Shown here: positions 32,102 through 41,761 of the stretch, piece after piece | Layout of the letters: each line of letters starts with the position of its first letter | Numbering within the stretch: the first letter of the stretch is position 1 | From: Microlunatus flavus | Lineage (GTDB): Bacteria > Actinomycetota > Actinomycetes > Propionibacteriales > Propionibacteriaceae | Reading direction: 5' to 3' | DNA: 64,000 nucleotides | Assembly: GCF_900110855.1 (NCBI RefSeq) | Contig: NZ_FOFA01000003.1 | Location: forward strand, 1 to 64,000 | Program-made: the position numbers and the translations under genes | The notes under the pieces: model-generated | What the model was told of the DNA's origin: nothing | Databases searched by the model: none | What the model saw: only the letters and a program-made list of their open reading frames with translations

Positions 32102-32904
32102 CGGCGGATGCGGCGCACGGCGCCGGCGAGGGCGAAGACGCCGAGCGCGGCCAGCCCCGCGTACGGGACGAGGCGCCTGACCACCACGCGCGAGAACGTG
32201 CGCACCGCCTCCAGGTGCGGTTCGGCGGCGTTGTCGTAGGGCCGGTAGACGTACGCCTCCGGCTGGGCCGGGCGCGGGGGCCGCGGCGCGGGGCTGGGCG
32301 ACGGCGACGGCGCCGGAACCGCGGCCGCCGGGCGCGACGGGTCGGGGGCGTCCAGGTCGCCCAGGTCGTCGCCCAGCTCCACGGGGTGGTCGACGACCGC
32401 CTCGGCCGTGGTCGCCCCACGGGCGTCCGGGGTCGACGGAGCCCAGGGCAACCCCTCGGCGACGCGGGCCGTGATCCGCTCGCCGACGTGCTCGACCACG
32501 CGCTGCACGGCGTCGGCCACCACGCCCTCGCCGAGCCGCGCGGGCCGTCCCGTCCAGCTCGAGGTGGTCGTCACGGTCACCTCGGTCTCCGCGGGGCTGC
32601 CCGCGGCGGGCGCGAGGCTGATCGTGTGCCGGGCCTCGACGCCGGCGTCGCCGCGCCGGTCGGCACCCTCGGTGGTCACCACCGCGCCGCGGGCGCCGTC
32701 GTCGGTGGAGACGTAGCGCCCGGAACCCGCGAGCACCAGCAGGCTCGAGGCGAGCTTGATCTTCATGGTGCCCGTGAACGAGTCCCCGGCGACGGAGTCG
32801 ACGACCGTCCCGGGCAGCAGCTCCGCCAGCCGGCGAGGGTCGAGGACGACGGTCCACACCTCGTCCGGACGGGCCGGGACACGCAGACGGTGCGTCAGCT
32901 CCAT
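32098..32904 (-). CDS. CoxG-like SRPBCC protein with a C-terminal membrane anchor
   Basis: A 268-residue protein. Residues 1-150 match the CoxG (carbon monoxide dehydrogenase subunit G) branch of the SRPBCC/START fold: PDEVWTVVLDPRRLAELLPG and GDSFTGTMKIKL. A Pro/Ser-rich linker (about 195-220, PAPSPSPSPAPRPP) leads to a single C-terminal helix (YAGLAALGVFALAGAV) followed by RRIRR. This suggests a tail-anchored protein with its lipid/ligand-binding domain in the cytoplasm. No CO dehydrogenase genes are nearby. Coupled to the Nudix gene. Confidence 0.78.
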   Translation of the reverse strand: MELTHRLRVPARPDEVWTVVLDPRRLAELLPGTVVDSVAGDSFTGTMKIKLASSLLVLAGSGRYVSTDDGARGAVVTTEGADRRGDAGVEARHTISLAPAAGSPAETEVTVTTTSSWTGRPARLGEGVVADAVQRVVEHVGERITARVAEGLPWAPSTPDARGATTAEAVVDHPVELGDDLGDLDAPDPSRPAAAVPAPSPSPSPAPRPPRPAQPEAYVYRPYDNAAEPHLEAVRTFSRVVVRRLVPYAGLAALGVFALAGAVRRIRR

Positions 32905-32993
32905 GGCGACATCATGGCGGTCCCCGGCTCTGTGACGCCGGGCACCTCCCACGCGTCGCGGCACTACTCTTCCTGCATGACGAGAGGGTCGTC

Positions 32994-34277
32994 GTGAGGG
33001 GCGCCGACGCCCCGGCCGTGCCGCCCGGTGCGGACGCCGCCACGCTCGCGCGCGCCCTCGCCGGCTTCCACGACGACTTCCTGGCCACCGGCCGCATCGC
33101 ACCCACCGTCCGTCGCGTCGTCGCCGACTCCTGGCGCCGCAGCCTGACCGGCGGGCTCGACCCGGAGACCGTGGGGATCGGGGTGCGCACGGGCGAGGCG
33201 CTCGAGGACCTGCGGCGGCGCTCGCCGCTGCGTCGCAGCATGCCCGTCGTCCGGCGGCTCCTGGTCGAGGCCGCGACCGACGCCGGGCTCGTGGTCGCGG
33301 TCAGCGACGCGAGCGGGCAGCTGCTGTGGGTCGAGGGCGACCACGGGCTGCGGTCGCGGGCCGAGGCCATGCGCTTCGTCGCCGGGGCGGACTGGAGCGA
33401 GCCGAGCGCGGGCACCAACGCGCCCGGGACCGCGCTCCGCACGGGTCGCCCGGTCCAGATCCTCGGCCCCGAGCACCTGATGCGGCCGGTCACCCCCTGG
33501 AGCTGCACCGCCGTCCCGATCCACGACCCCGACACCCGCGAGCTCCTCGGGGCCCTCGACGTCACCGGCCGGGCCGAGGTGGCGCAGCCGCAGACCCTCG
33601 CCCTCGTCCGGGCGACGGTGGCTGCCGTCGAGGCCGAGCTGCGGATCGACCGGCTCCGCGGCCGGCGTCCCGTGCGCACGGCGCGTCCGGCCGAGCGCCC
33701 CGCGCGCCTGGAGGTGCTGGGCCGCGCGACCGCGGTCCTCGAGCACGGCGGTCGCCGGCTGACCCTCGGCCTGCGCCACAGCGAGATCCTGCTGCTGCTG
33801 AGCGAGCGACCGGGCGGGCTCAGCGGCGCCGAGCTGGCCGTGGCGCTGTCCGAGCGCGAGCAGTCCGAGGTCACCGTGCGCGCCGAGATCTCCCGGCTGC
33901 GGGCCGTACTGCCGCCCGGGGCCCTGACCTCGCGCCCGTACGCCCTGCGGACGCCGGTCGCGAGCGACCTCGCCACGGTGCGCTCGGCGCTGGGCGAGCA
34001 CCGCGTCGGCGAGGCGGTGCGCGCGTACGGCGGGCCGGTGCTGCCCGCGTCGGGCGCGCCCGGGGTCGTCGAGCTGCGCGACGACCTGAGCCTGGCCCTG
34101 CGCGAACGCCTGCTGGCCGCCGACGACCTCGACGCCCTGATCACCTACGCAGAGGGCCCGTCGGGCCGCGACGACGCCGCGCTCTGGACGGCCGTCGCCC
34201 GCCGGCTGCCGGCCGGCTCGGACCGGCGGACCGTCGTCGAGCAGCACCTGCGGGCGCTCGACGCCCGGCTCGCCTGA
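32994..34277 (+). CDS. GAF-domain transcriptional regulator of the aldehyde dehydrogenase
   Basis: A 427-residue regulator. The N-terminal region (about 20-210) resembles the sensory part of AcoR-type activators: VVADSWRRSLTGGLDPE, then a GAF domain ending with GTNAPGTALRTGRPVQILGPEH in two parts. No sigma54 AAA domain is present. The C-terminal half has a winged-helix-like segment (HSEILLLLSERPGGLSGAEL; VTVRAEISRLRAVL). It is immediately upstream of and co-oriented with an aldehyde dehydrogenase, the usual actinobacterial pairing. Start GTG at 32994. Confidence 0.8.
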   Translation: MRGADAPAVPPGADAATLARALAGFHDDFLATGRIAPTVRRVVADSWRRSLTGGLDPETVGIGVRTGEALEDLRRRSPLRRSMPVVRRLLVEAATDAGLVVAVSDASGQLLWVEGDHGLRSRAEAMRFVAGADWSEPSAGTNAPGTALRTGRPVQILGPEHLMRPVTPWSCTAVPIHDPDTRELLGALDVTGRAEVAQPQTLALVRATVAAVEAELRIDRLRGRRPVRTARPAERPARLEVLGRATAVLEHGGRRLTLGLRHSEILLLLSERPGGLSGAELAVALSEREQSEVTVRAEISRLRAVLPPGALTSRPYALRTPVASDLATVRSALGEHRVGEAVRAYGGPVLPASGAPGVVELRDDLSLALRERLLAADDLDALITYAEGPSGRDDAALWTAVARRLPAGSDRRTVVEQHLRALDARLA

Positions 34278-34297
34278 CGCAACGTCGCCGCAACGTC
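34278..34297 (+). promoter_or_regulatory. Direct repeat upstream of the aldehyde dehydrogenase
   Basis: CGCAACGTC occurs twice (34278-34286 and 34289-34297), one helical turn apart, about 90 bp before the ALDH start. Candidate binding site for the GAF regulator. Confidence 0.5.
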
Positions 34298-34383
34298 ACT
34301 CGTCCTAGCGTCAGGACCAGGGCGCAGTCCGCCGCGCGTCCGGCACGGCCCGCCCGTCACCGACGAAGGAGTCGCGACACCTC

Positions 34384-35906
<1,523 letters not shown>

Positions 35907-35907
<1 letters not shown>

Positions 35908-36323
35908 TGGCGGCGGGTGCTTCTCGCGTGGCCGTGACCGAGAAGGCCGCGGCCATGCTCCGCGAGCTGCGCGAGGAGCACGGCCCGCTCATGTTCCACC
36001 AGTCCGGCGGCTGCTGCGACGGGTCGTCGCCCATGTGCTTCGCGCAGGGCGACTTCCTCACCGGCGACGCCGACGTCCTGCTCGGCCAGATCGAGCCGGG
36101 CACACCGGAACCCGTGGACGTCTGGATGAGCCGCGAGCAGTTCGCGCTGTGGAAGCACACCCACCTCACCATCGACCTGGTGCCGGGTCGCGGTGCGGGC
36201 TTCTCCCTGGAGAGCCCGAACGGGGTGCGCTTCCTCATCCGCTCTCGCCTGCTCACCGACGAGGAGGACGCCGCGCTCCACGGCACCGACACGCCGGACG
36301 TCCGGGCGCAGGTCCTGCCCTAG
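35907..36323 (+). CDS. DUF779 protein coupled to the aldehyde dehydrogenase
   Basis: A 138-residue protein of the DUF779 family. The conserved segment MFHQSGGCCDGSSPMC has three cysteines and could hold a metal or respond to aldehyde, but no function is established. The ATG at 35907 overlaps the ALDH stop, so it is made together with that enzyme. A terminator follows at 36370-36404. Confidence 0.87.
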
Positions 36324-36369
36324 ACCGGCGCCTCCTGCCCACCGACCCTCGAGCGGACCCCCCGATCGG

Positions 36370-36404
36370 CGAAGTCCCCGGAGACTCGTGCTCCGGGGGC
36401 TTCG
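36370..36404 (+). terminator. Terminator after the ALDH-DUF779 operon
   Basis: A 14-bp stem with one G-T pair (left arm 36370-36383 containing GAAGTCCCCGGAG) around the loop ACTCGTG. Confidence 0.72.
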
Positions 36405-36555
36405 TCGTGCCTGCGGGGAACCCTCCGGACGTGGTCCGCGCGACCGACGTGCGCACGACCAATCGGCGAGCGACCGCAACCGAACCGACCGATCGCGAGA
36501 ACTGGAGGTGTCACCCCGTCTACGCGGCCACGAGGGCCGCGCCAGGAGAACTCCC

Positions 36556-37224
36556 ATGACCGCCGTCCTGTTCGGTTCCATCAGCACCGTCGCCGACACC
36601 TCCGAGCTCCAGCGCGCCGCCTTCAACCAGGCCTTCGCCGAGCACGGGCTCGACTGGCGCTGGGACCGCGACGAGTACGCCACCCTGCTGACCGGCAGCG
36701 GCGGGCGCGACCGGATCGCCGCGTACGCGGCCGAGCACGGCACCGACGTCGACGCCGAAGCGGTGCACGCGACGAAGTCGGCGCTGTTCCAGCGCTCGCT
36801 CGCCACGGCCGACCTGGCGCTGCGTCCCGGGGTGCTCGAGACCGTGCGCGAGGCCAAGGACGCGGGCCTCAAGGTCGGCTTCGTGACCTCGACGTCGGCC
36901 GACAACGTCGCCGCCCTGCTGTCCGCGCTCGGCCCGGAGCTGAGCGCCGACGACTTCGACGTGGTGACCGACTCCTCGACAGTTTCCGCGACCAAGCCCG
37001 ACCCCGCTCCGTACCTGACCGCGCTGTCGGCGCTGGGCGAGAGCCCCGAGGCGTGCGTCGCGATCGAGGACAACGTCGACGGGGTCGCCTCCGCCCGGGC
37101 GGCGGGCGTCGCGGTGGTGGCCTTCCCCAACGGCAACACCGCCGAGCACGACTTCTCCGCGGCGGGCGACCGGGTCGACCACCTCGAGCTCGCGCGGCTC
37201 CGCTCGCTCGTGGCGCAGTCCTGA
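36556..37224 (+). CDS. HAD-fold protein lacking the motif I aspartates
   Basis: A 222-residue protein with the cap and core layout of CbbY/phosphoglycolate-phosphatase-type HAD enzymes. Motif II (VTSTS), motif III (K in ATKPDPAPY) and motif IV (IEDNVDGVASARAAG) are in place. Motif I, normally FDxDGT, reads FGSIST: the nucleophile Asp is Gly7 and the second Asp is Ile9. Ordinary phosphoaspartate chemistry should therefore be impossible. It may be a binding or regulatory protein, or use another mechanism. The ATG at 36556 follows AGGAG. It sits 40 bp before the dioxygenase gene, so it may belong to the MysC/MysD-like operon. Confidence 0.82.
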   Translation: MTAVLFGSISTVADTSELQRAAFNQAFAEHGLDWRWDRDEYATLLTGSGGRDRIAAYAAEHGTDVDAEAVHATKSALFQRSLATADLALRPGVLETVREAKDAGLKVGFVTSTSADNVAALLSALGPELSADDFDVVTDSSTVSATKPDPAPYLTALSALGESPEACVAIEDNVDGVASARAAGVAVVAFPNGNTAEHDFSAAGDRVDHLELARLRSLVAQS

Positions 37225-37264
37225 GCGGACGCGGACCGGCGAGCGGCGGAGCAGGAGGACGAGC

Positions 37265-38062
37265 ATGATCATCACGAGGACGGAACCGCTCGGCGCCCGC
37301 GTCGAGGACGTCGACCTGGCGCACCTCGCCGAGGAGGACGTCCCGGCGCTGGTCGAGCTGCTGGCCGAGCAGGGAGTCGTGGTCTTCAGCGGCCAGCGCC
37401 TGGACGACGCCGCGTTCACCGCGTTCCTGCGGCGGTTCGGCCGCCTGGTCTTCACCGTCGGCGAGACGCCGGTGCCGGGCCACCCGGACCTCAACGTCAT
37501 CAGCAACGTGGGCCGCACGACCGCCCCGCGCAGCACGTTCCACGTCGACTCCAGCTACTTCGCCGCGCCGCCTGCCTACACCGCCCTGCGGACCGTGAGC
37601 ATCCCCACCCAGGGCGGCCAGACCGAGTTCACGAACCAGTACCGCGCGTACGAGTCCCTCGAGCCGGCGCTGCGCGACCGGCTCGAGGGACTGACCCTGA
37701 CGCACGTGGTCACCGGCGTCGAGCTGTCGGAGGGCGACGAGTCCGCCGCCGTGCACCCGCTGCTGCGCCGCCACCCCGTCTCGGGCCGGGTGGCGCTCTA
37801 CCTGACCACCCCGGCCCGGTGCGCGCGCATCAGCGGCCTCGACGAGGACGAGACGCGCGCGCTCGTCGCGCAGCTGTACGCCCACTCGACGCGGCCCGAC
37901 AACGTCCACCGCCACACCTGGGCCGCCGGTGACGTCGTCATGTGGGACAACGGCTGCGTGCTGCACCGGGCCGACCACTCCGGCGTCGTCGGGGACCGCG
38001 TCATGCACCGCGGCATGGCGACCGGGTACGCGGCGGCGGGGGACGCCGGGCTCGCCGCGTGA
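37265..38062 (+). CDS. TauD/TfdA family Fe(II)/2-oxoglutarate dioxygenase
   Basis: A 265-residue non-heme iron oxygenase. The iron triad is H93 and D95 (FHVDSSY) with H234 (VLHRAD); Arg in DRVMHRG probably binds 2-oxoglutarate. The segment AVHPLLRRHPVSGRVALYL is typical of the TauD group. It probably hydroxylates or oxidatively modifies a small molecule. The stop overlaps the MysC-like ligase start by 4 bp, so its substrate is likely the ligase substrate or product. MysH, the known oxygenase of palythine synthesis, belongs to a different (PhyH-like) group, so this would be a different tailoring step. Confidence 0.87.
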   Translation: MIITRTEPLGARVEDVDLAHLAEEDVPALVELLAEQGVVVFSGQRLDDAAFTAFLRRFGRLVFTVGETPVPGHPDLNVISNVGRTTAPRSTFHVDSSYFAAPPAYTALRTVSIPTQGGQTEFTNQYRAYESLEPALRDRLEGLTLTHVVTGVELSEGDESAAVHPLLRRHPVSGRVALYLTTPARCARISGLDEDETRALVAQLYAHSTRPDNVHRHTWAAGDVVMWDNGCVLHRADHSGVVGDRVMHRGMATGYAAAGDAGLAA

Positions 38063-39441
38063 CCAGCACCGCCTCGCTCCGGGTCGCCCCCGGAACCGTC
38101 GCGGCGCCGCGTCCGACCCGGGCCCGCCGGGCGGCCGACGCCGCCAGGACCGTCGGTGCGCTGGGGCTGCTCTCGCTCGCCCTGCCGCTCAACGCCGCGG
38201 TCAGCACCGTCGCGCTGGGGTACGCGGCGGTCGTCCCGCTGCGCCGGGCACAGGCGGCGCGCCCGCGGACCGTCCTGGTGAGCGGCGGCAAGATGACCAA
38301 GTCGCTGCACCTGGCGCGGGCGTTCCACCAGGCCGGCCACCGGGTCGTCATGGTGGAGTCGGCCAAGTACCGCTGGACGGGCCACCGCTTCTCGCGGGCC
38401 GTCGACGTCTTCCGCACGGTGCCGGACGCGCGCTCGCCGGACTACGCCGCAGCGCTGGCCGCGGTCGTCCGGGCCGAGGGCGTGGACGTCTACGTCCCGG
38501 TCTGCAGCCCCGCCGCGAGCTACCACGACGCGGCGGCGAAGACGGCGCTGGAGGGGCTGTGCGAGGTCGTCCACCTCGACCCGGACGTCGTGGCCACCCT
38601 CGACGACAAGCACACGTTCGCCGAGCTGGCCGCGTCCCTGGGGCTGCCCGTGCCCGACTCGCACCTCGTCACCGGCCCCGACGAGGTCGAGGGGGCCCTG
38701 GACCGCGCCCGCGAGGCCGGGCGCGGGCCGTACGTGCTCAAGAGCATCGCGTACGACCCCGTGCACCGGCTCGACCTGACGCCGCTGCCGCGCCCGACGG
38801 CTGGCGAGACGGCGGCGTTCGCCGCGGCGCGGCCCATCCGGCCCGACAACCCCTGGCTGCTCCAGGAGCTCGTGACCGGCGCCGAGTTCTGCGCCCACGC
38901 CACGGCCCGGAACGGCGTCGTGCAGGTCTACGCCTGCTCGCCGTCCTCGGCGTTCCAGGTGAACTACGCCTCCGTCGACGAACCCGCGATCGAGACCTGG
39001 GTGCGACGGTTCGTCGGCGCGCTCGGCCTCACCGGGCAGGTGTCGTTCGACTTCCTCGCCGACGCCGACGGCCAGGTCCTCGCGATCGAGTGCAACCCGC
39101 GCACGCACTCCGCGATCACGATGCTCGACGACCCGGTCGCGCTCGCCCGGGCCTACCTGGAGGACGACGTCTCCGTGGTGCGGCCCCGGCCGGCCAGCCG
39201 GCCGACGTACTGGCTCTACCACGAGGCCTGGCGGCTGCTGGCCGAGCCGAACCGCCGCCAGCGGCTCCGCACGGTCCTCGAGGGGCGGGACGCGGTCTTC
39301 GCCTGGTCGGACCCGCTGCCGTTCCTGCTCGAGCACCACCTGCAGATCCCGCTGCTGCTGCTCTCCAGCCTGCACCGCGGCAAGGGCTGGCTCCGGATCG
39401 ACTTCAACATCGGCAAGCTCGTCGAGGCGGACGGTGACTGA
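38059..39441 (+). CDS. mysC: MysC-like ATP-grasp ligase
   Basis: A 460-residue ATP-grasp enzyme. In cyanobacteria MysC joins glycine to 4-deoxygadusol to give mycosporine-glycine. Recognisable segments from memory of that family are VSGGKMTKSLHLARAFHQAG (74-93), KYRWTGHRFSRAVD (103-116), YVLKSIAYD, FCAHATARNG, SSAFQVNY and ECNPRTHSAITM, the last giving the metal-binding Glu and Asn. The N-terminus (about 31-60) is hydrophobic and could touch the membrane. The GTG at 38059 overlaps the dioxygenase stop. Its amino acid and core substrates here are inferred, because mysA and mysB are not nearby. Confidence 0.8.
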   Translation: MTSTASLRVAPGTVAAPRPTRARRAADAARTVGALGLLSLALPLNAAVSTVALGYAAVVPLRRAQAARPRTVLVSGGKMTKSLHLARAFHQAGHRVVMVESAKYRWTGHRFSRAVDVFRTVPDARSPDYAAALAAVVRAEGVDVYVPVCSPAASYHDAAAKTALEGLCEVVHLDPDVVATLDDKHTFAELAASLGLPVPDSHLVTGPDEVEGALDRAREAGRGPYVLKSIAYDPVHRLDLTPLPRPTAGETAAFAAARPIRPDNPWLLQELVTGAEFCAHATARNGVVQVYACSPSSAFQVNYASVDEPAIETWVRRFVGALGLTGQVSFDFLADADGQVLAIECNPRTHSAITMLDDPVALARAYLEDDVSVVRPRPASRPTYWLYHEAWRLLAEPNRRQRLRTVLEGRDAVFAWSDPLPFLLEHHLQIPLLLLSSLHRGKGWLRIDFNIGKLVEADGD

Positions 39442-40498
39442 ACCGCTGCGGGTGCTGCACCTGGCCGGCTCCGCCGTCGACGCGTTCCACGCCGACCTGT
39501 CGCGGCTGTACGCCGCCGACTGCCTGGAGGCGACCGCCGACCCGCGGCACCACACCGACCACGTGGCCTGGGTCGAGCCGGACGGCTCGTGGCGCTTCCC
39601 GGCCGACCTCGGCCGGGAGGCGGTCGCCGCCGCGCCCGCGCGGACGCTGCCGCAGGCGCTCGACCACCTCGCCGGGCTGGCGCCGGACGTGGTCGTGCCG
39701 CAGATGTTCTGCCGGCCGGGGATGACGACCTACCGCGCGCTGATCGAGCTGCTCGGGATCGCGCTCGTCGGCAGCCCCGCGGACGTCATGGCGCTCGCGA
39801 CCGACAAGGCGCGGACGCGGGCGGTGGTGGCCGCAGCGGGTGTGGCGGTTCCCGAGGGCCAGGTCGTCCGGGCGGGGGAGCGGCCGACGGTCCCGCTGCC
39901 CGTCGTCGTGAAGCCGGTCGACGCCGACAACTCCGACGGCGTGACGCTCGTGCGCGACGCGGCCGAGCTGGAGCCGGCCCTCGCGGCCGCCTTCCGCCAC
40001 GGCCGCGAGGTGCTCGTCGAGGCATACGTGCCGCTCGGGCGCGAGGTGCGCTGCGGCGTCCTCGAGCGTGGCGGCGAGCTGGTCTGCCTGCCGCTGGAGG
40101 AGTACGCGGTCGACGAGGCGACGAAGCCGGTGCGCCTCGCGGACGACAAGCTGCGCCGGGAGGACGACGGCGAGCTCGCCCTGGTGGCCAAGACCGCGAC
40201 CCACGCGTGGATCCTCGACCGCGCAGACCCGGCCGACCCGGTCGTCGCCGCGGTCCACGCGGCCGCCCGGACGGCGCACCGGGCGCTGGGGTGCCGCGAC
40301 TACAGCCTCTTCGACTTCCGGGTCGACCCGGAGGGCGGCGTGTGGTTCCTGGAGGCCGGGCTCTACTGCTCCTTCGCCCGGCAGAGCGTCATCCCGATGA
40401 TGGCCGCGGCCGCCGGCCTCGGCGTGCGGGACCTCTTCGCGCAGGCCCTGCGGACCGCCACCGCGGACGGCCGCTCAGGCGTGGCGCTCGCGCGCTGA
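39434..40498 (+). CDS. mysD: MysD-like D-Ala-D-Ala ligase homologue
   Basis: A 354-residue ATP-grasp ligase resembling MysD, which attaches serine or threonine to mycosporine-glycine to make shinorine or porphyra-334. Diagnostic segments are LHLAGSAVDAFHADLSRLYA (8-27), PQMFCRPGMTTYRALIELLG, VVKPVDADNSDGVTLV, GREVRCGVLE and LEAGLYCSFARQSVIPMMA near the C-terminus. A cell-wall D-Ala-D-Ala ligase would have different ends. The GTG at 39434 overlaps the MysC-like gene by 8 bp. The 3' end overlaps the convergent LacI gene by 24 bp. Confidence 0.82.
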   Translation: MTEPLRVLHLAGSAVDAFHADLSRLYAADCLEATADPRHHTDHVAWVEPDGSWRFPADLGREAVAAAPARTLPQALDHLAGLAPDVVVPQMFCRPGMTTYRALIELLGIALVGSPADVMALATDKARTRAVVAAAGVAVPEGQVVRAGERPTVPLPVVVKPVDADNSDGVTLVRDAAELEPALAAAFRHGREVLVEAYVPLGREVRCGVLERGGELVCLPLEEYAVDEATKPVRLADDKLRREDDGELALVAKTATHAWILDRADPADPVVAAVHAAARTAHRALGCRDYSLFDFRVDPEGGVWFLEAGLYCSFARQSVIPMMAAAAGLGVRDLFAQALRTATADGRSGVALAR

Positions 40499-41518
40499 GC
40501 CGCCGCCGGGCGCCGGTCCGGTCGAGCTGCCGGGCACGAGCGTGCCGGGCAGCAGGGCCGGCGGCGGCGCGGCCTCGCCCTCGAGCACCCGGAGCAGGGC
40601 CCGGACGCCCAGGCGGCCCAGCTCGGCCCCGGGGGACGAGAAGGCGGTCAGGGGCGGGTCGACGGAGGTGCTCATCTCGGTCGAGGTGAGCACCGACAGC
40701 ACCGACACGTCCTGCGGGACGCAGACGCCGCGACGCAGCAGGCCCGACAGCAGGCCCGGCGCCGCGAACTCGTTGAAGACCAGGACGGCCGTCGTCCCCG
40801 GCCAGGAGGCGAGGATCTGCTCCGCCGCCGCGCGGCCCGACTGCGTCGTCTGCTCGCACTCGAGCACCACGGGCTCGAAGCCCTGCTCGGCCGCGATGCG
40901 GCGGAAGGCCGCCTCCGCGCGGACGTAGGGGCCGTAGGCGCGGAAGCTGGCGTCGGCCTGGCTGCCAGTGACCATCACCATGCTCCGGTGCCCGAGCCCC
41001 CGCAGGTGGTCCACCGCGTCCTGCATCGTGGCGTCGAAGTCGATGTCGACGTAGACGAGGTCGCGCAGGTCGCCCGAGCGGCCGATCAGGGCGAACGGCG
41101 TGCGGGTCGCGCGCAGCACCTCGACGCGCGCGTCCTCGAGCTGGACCTCCATCAGCAGCACCCCGTCGACGAGGCCCTGGCCCACGAGCTGGGTGAGCTC
41201 GGCGGCGTCGTTGCTGATCGGCCAGAGCACCAGGTGGTAGCCCGCGGCGCTCGCCGTCCGTGCGGCGCTGGTCACGAACTCCATGCCGGAGGCGCCCAGC
41301 TTGTGCTCGATCGCGGGGTAGACCAGCGCGACCACGCGCGTCCGCCGGCTCGCCAGCGCCCGCCCGACCATGTTGCGGCGGAACTGCAGCCGCACCATCG
41401 CCTCCTCGATGCGACGCCGCGTCTCCGGCGCGACCGGCTTGGAGTTGTTGACGACGAAGGACACGGTGGCGATCGACACCCCGGCCGCCTCCGCCACCTC
41501 GCGCATCGTCGCCGCCAT
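40475..41518 (-). CDS. LacI family transcriptional regulator
   Basis: A 347-residue repressor. The N-terminal helix-turn-helix (MREVAEAAGVSIATVSFVVN, starting at residue 5) and hinge are followed by a periplasmic-binding-like sugar domain. The ATG at 41518 is the conserved start. It is divergent from the ABC sugar-importer genes, with a LacI-type dyad in the spacer, and probably represses that cluster until a sugar ligand appears. Confidence 0.9.
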   Translation of the reverse strand: MAATMREVAEAAGVSIATVSFVVNNSKPVAPETRRRIEEAMVRLQFRRNMVGRALASRRTRVVALVYPAIEHKLGASGMEFVTSAARTASAAGYHLVLWPISNDAAELTQLVGQGLVDGVLLMEVQLEDARVEVLRATRTPFALIGRSGDLRDLVYVDIDFDATMQDAVDHLRGLGHRSMVMVTGSQADASFRAYGPYVRAEAAFRRIAAEQGFEPVVLECEQTTQSGRAAAEQILASWPGTTAVLVFNEFAAPGLLSGLLRRGVCVPQDVSVLSVLTSTEMSTSVDPPLTAFSSPGAELGRLGVRALLRVLEGEAAPPPALLPGTLVPGSSTGPAPGGGSARERHA

Positions 41519-41658
41519 CCCACCCCGTCCTCGCGCGCCTGTGACCCCGACCGTACGGCCTCGGCCGGGCCCTCGGCCCCGCTCGCCGGAGAAGTCCTGC
41601 GCGTCGGCCCTTGACAGGAGCATGACGTCGATCACAGACTCCTCGCAAGGCGCAGTAA

Positions 41659-41666
41659 AGCGCTTA
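41659..41666. promoter_or_regulatory. LacI-type operator core AAGCGCTT
   Basis: AAGCGCTT is an 8-bp palindrome with the central CG typical of LacI/GalR operators, inside GTAAAGCGCTTAAC, about 95 bp before the ABC binding protein start. Confidence 0.5.
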
Positions 41667-41761
41667 ACCGCAGGCTGACCAGCCGTTCGACCGGGTCCAC
41701 CGACCGGGTCGCACGGCCATCGGGTCACGCCCGCGGACGAGTCGGCAAAGGAGCACGACCC

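Noticed and set aside
32994-34277. Sigma54-type activator call for the GAF regulator
   Set aside because: The N-terminus resembles AcoR, but there is no AAA+ domain or GAFTGA motif, so it is not a sigma54 activator.
39434-40498. Cell-wall D-alanine-D-alanine ligase (ddl)
   Set aside because: The ends and internal segments match MysD-like ligases, and the gene is coupled to a MysC-like ligase, not to cell-wall genes.
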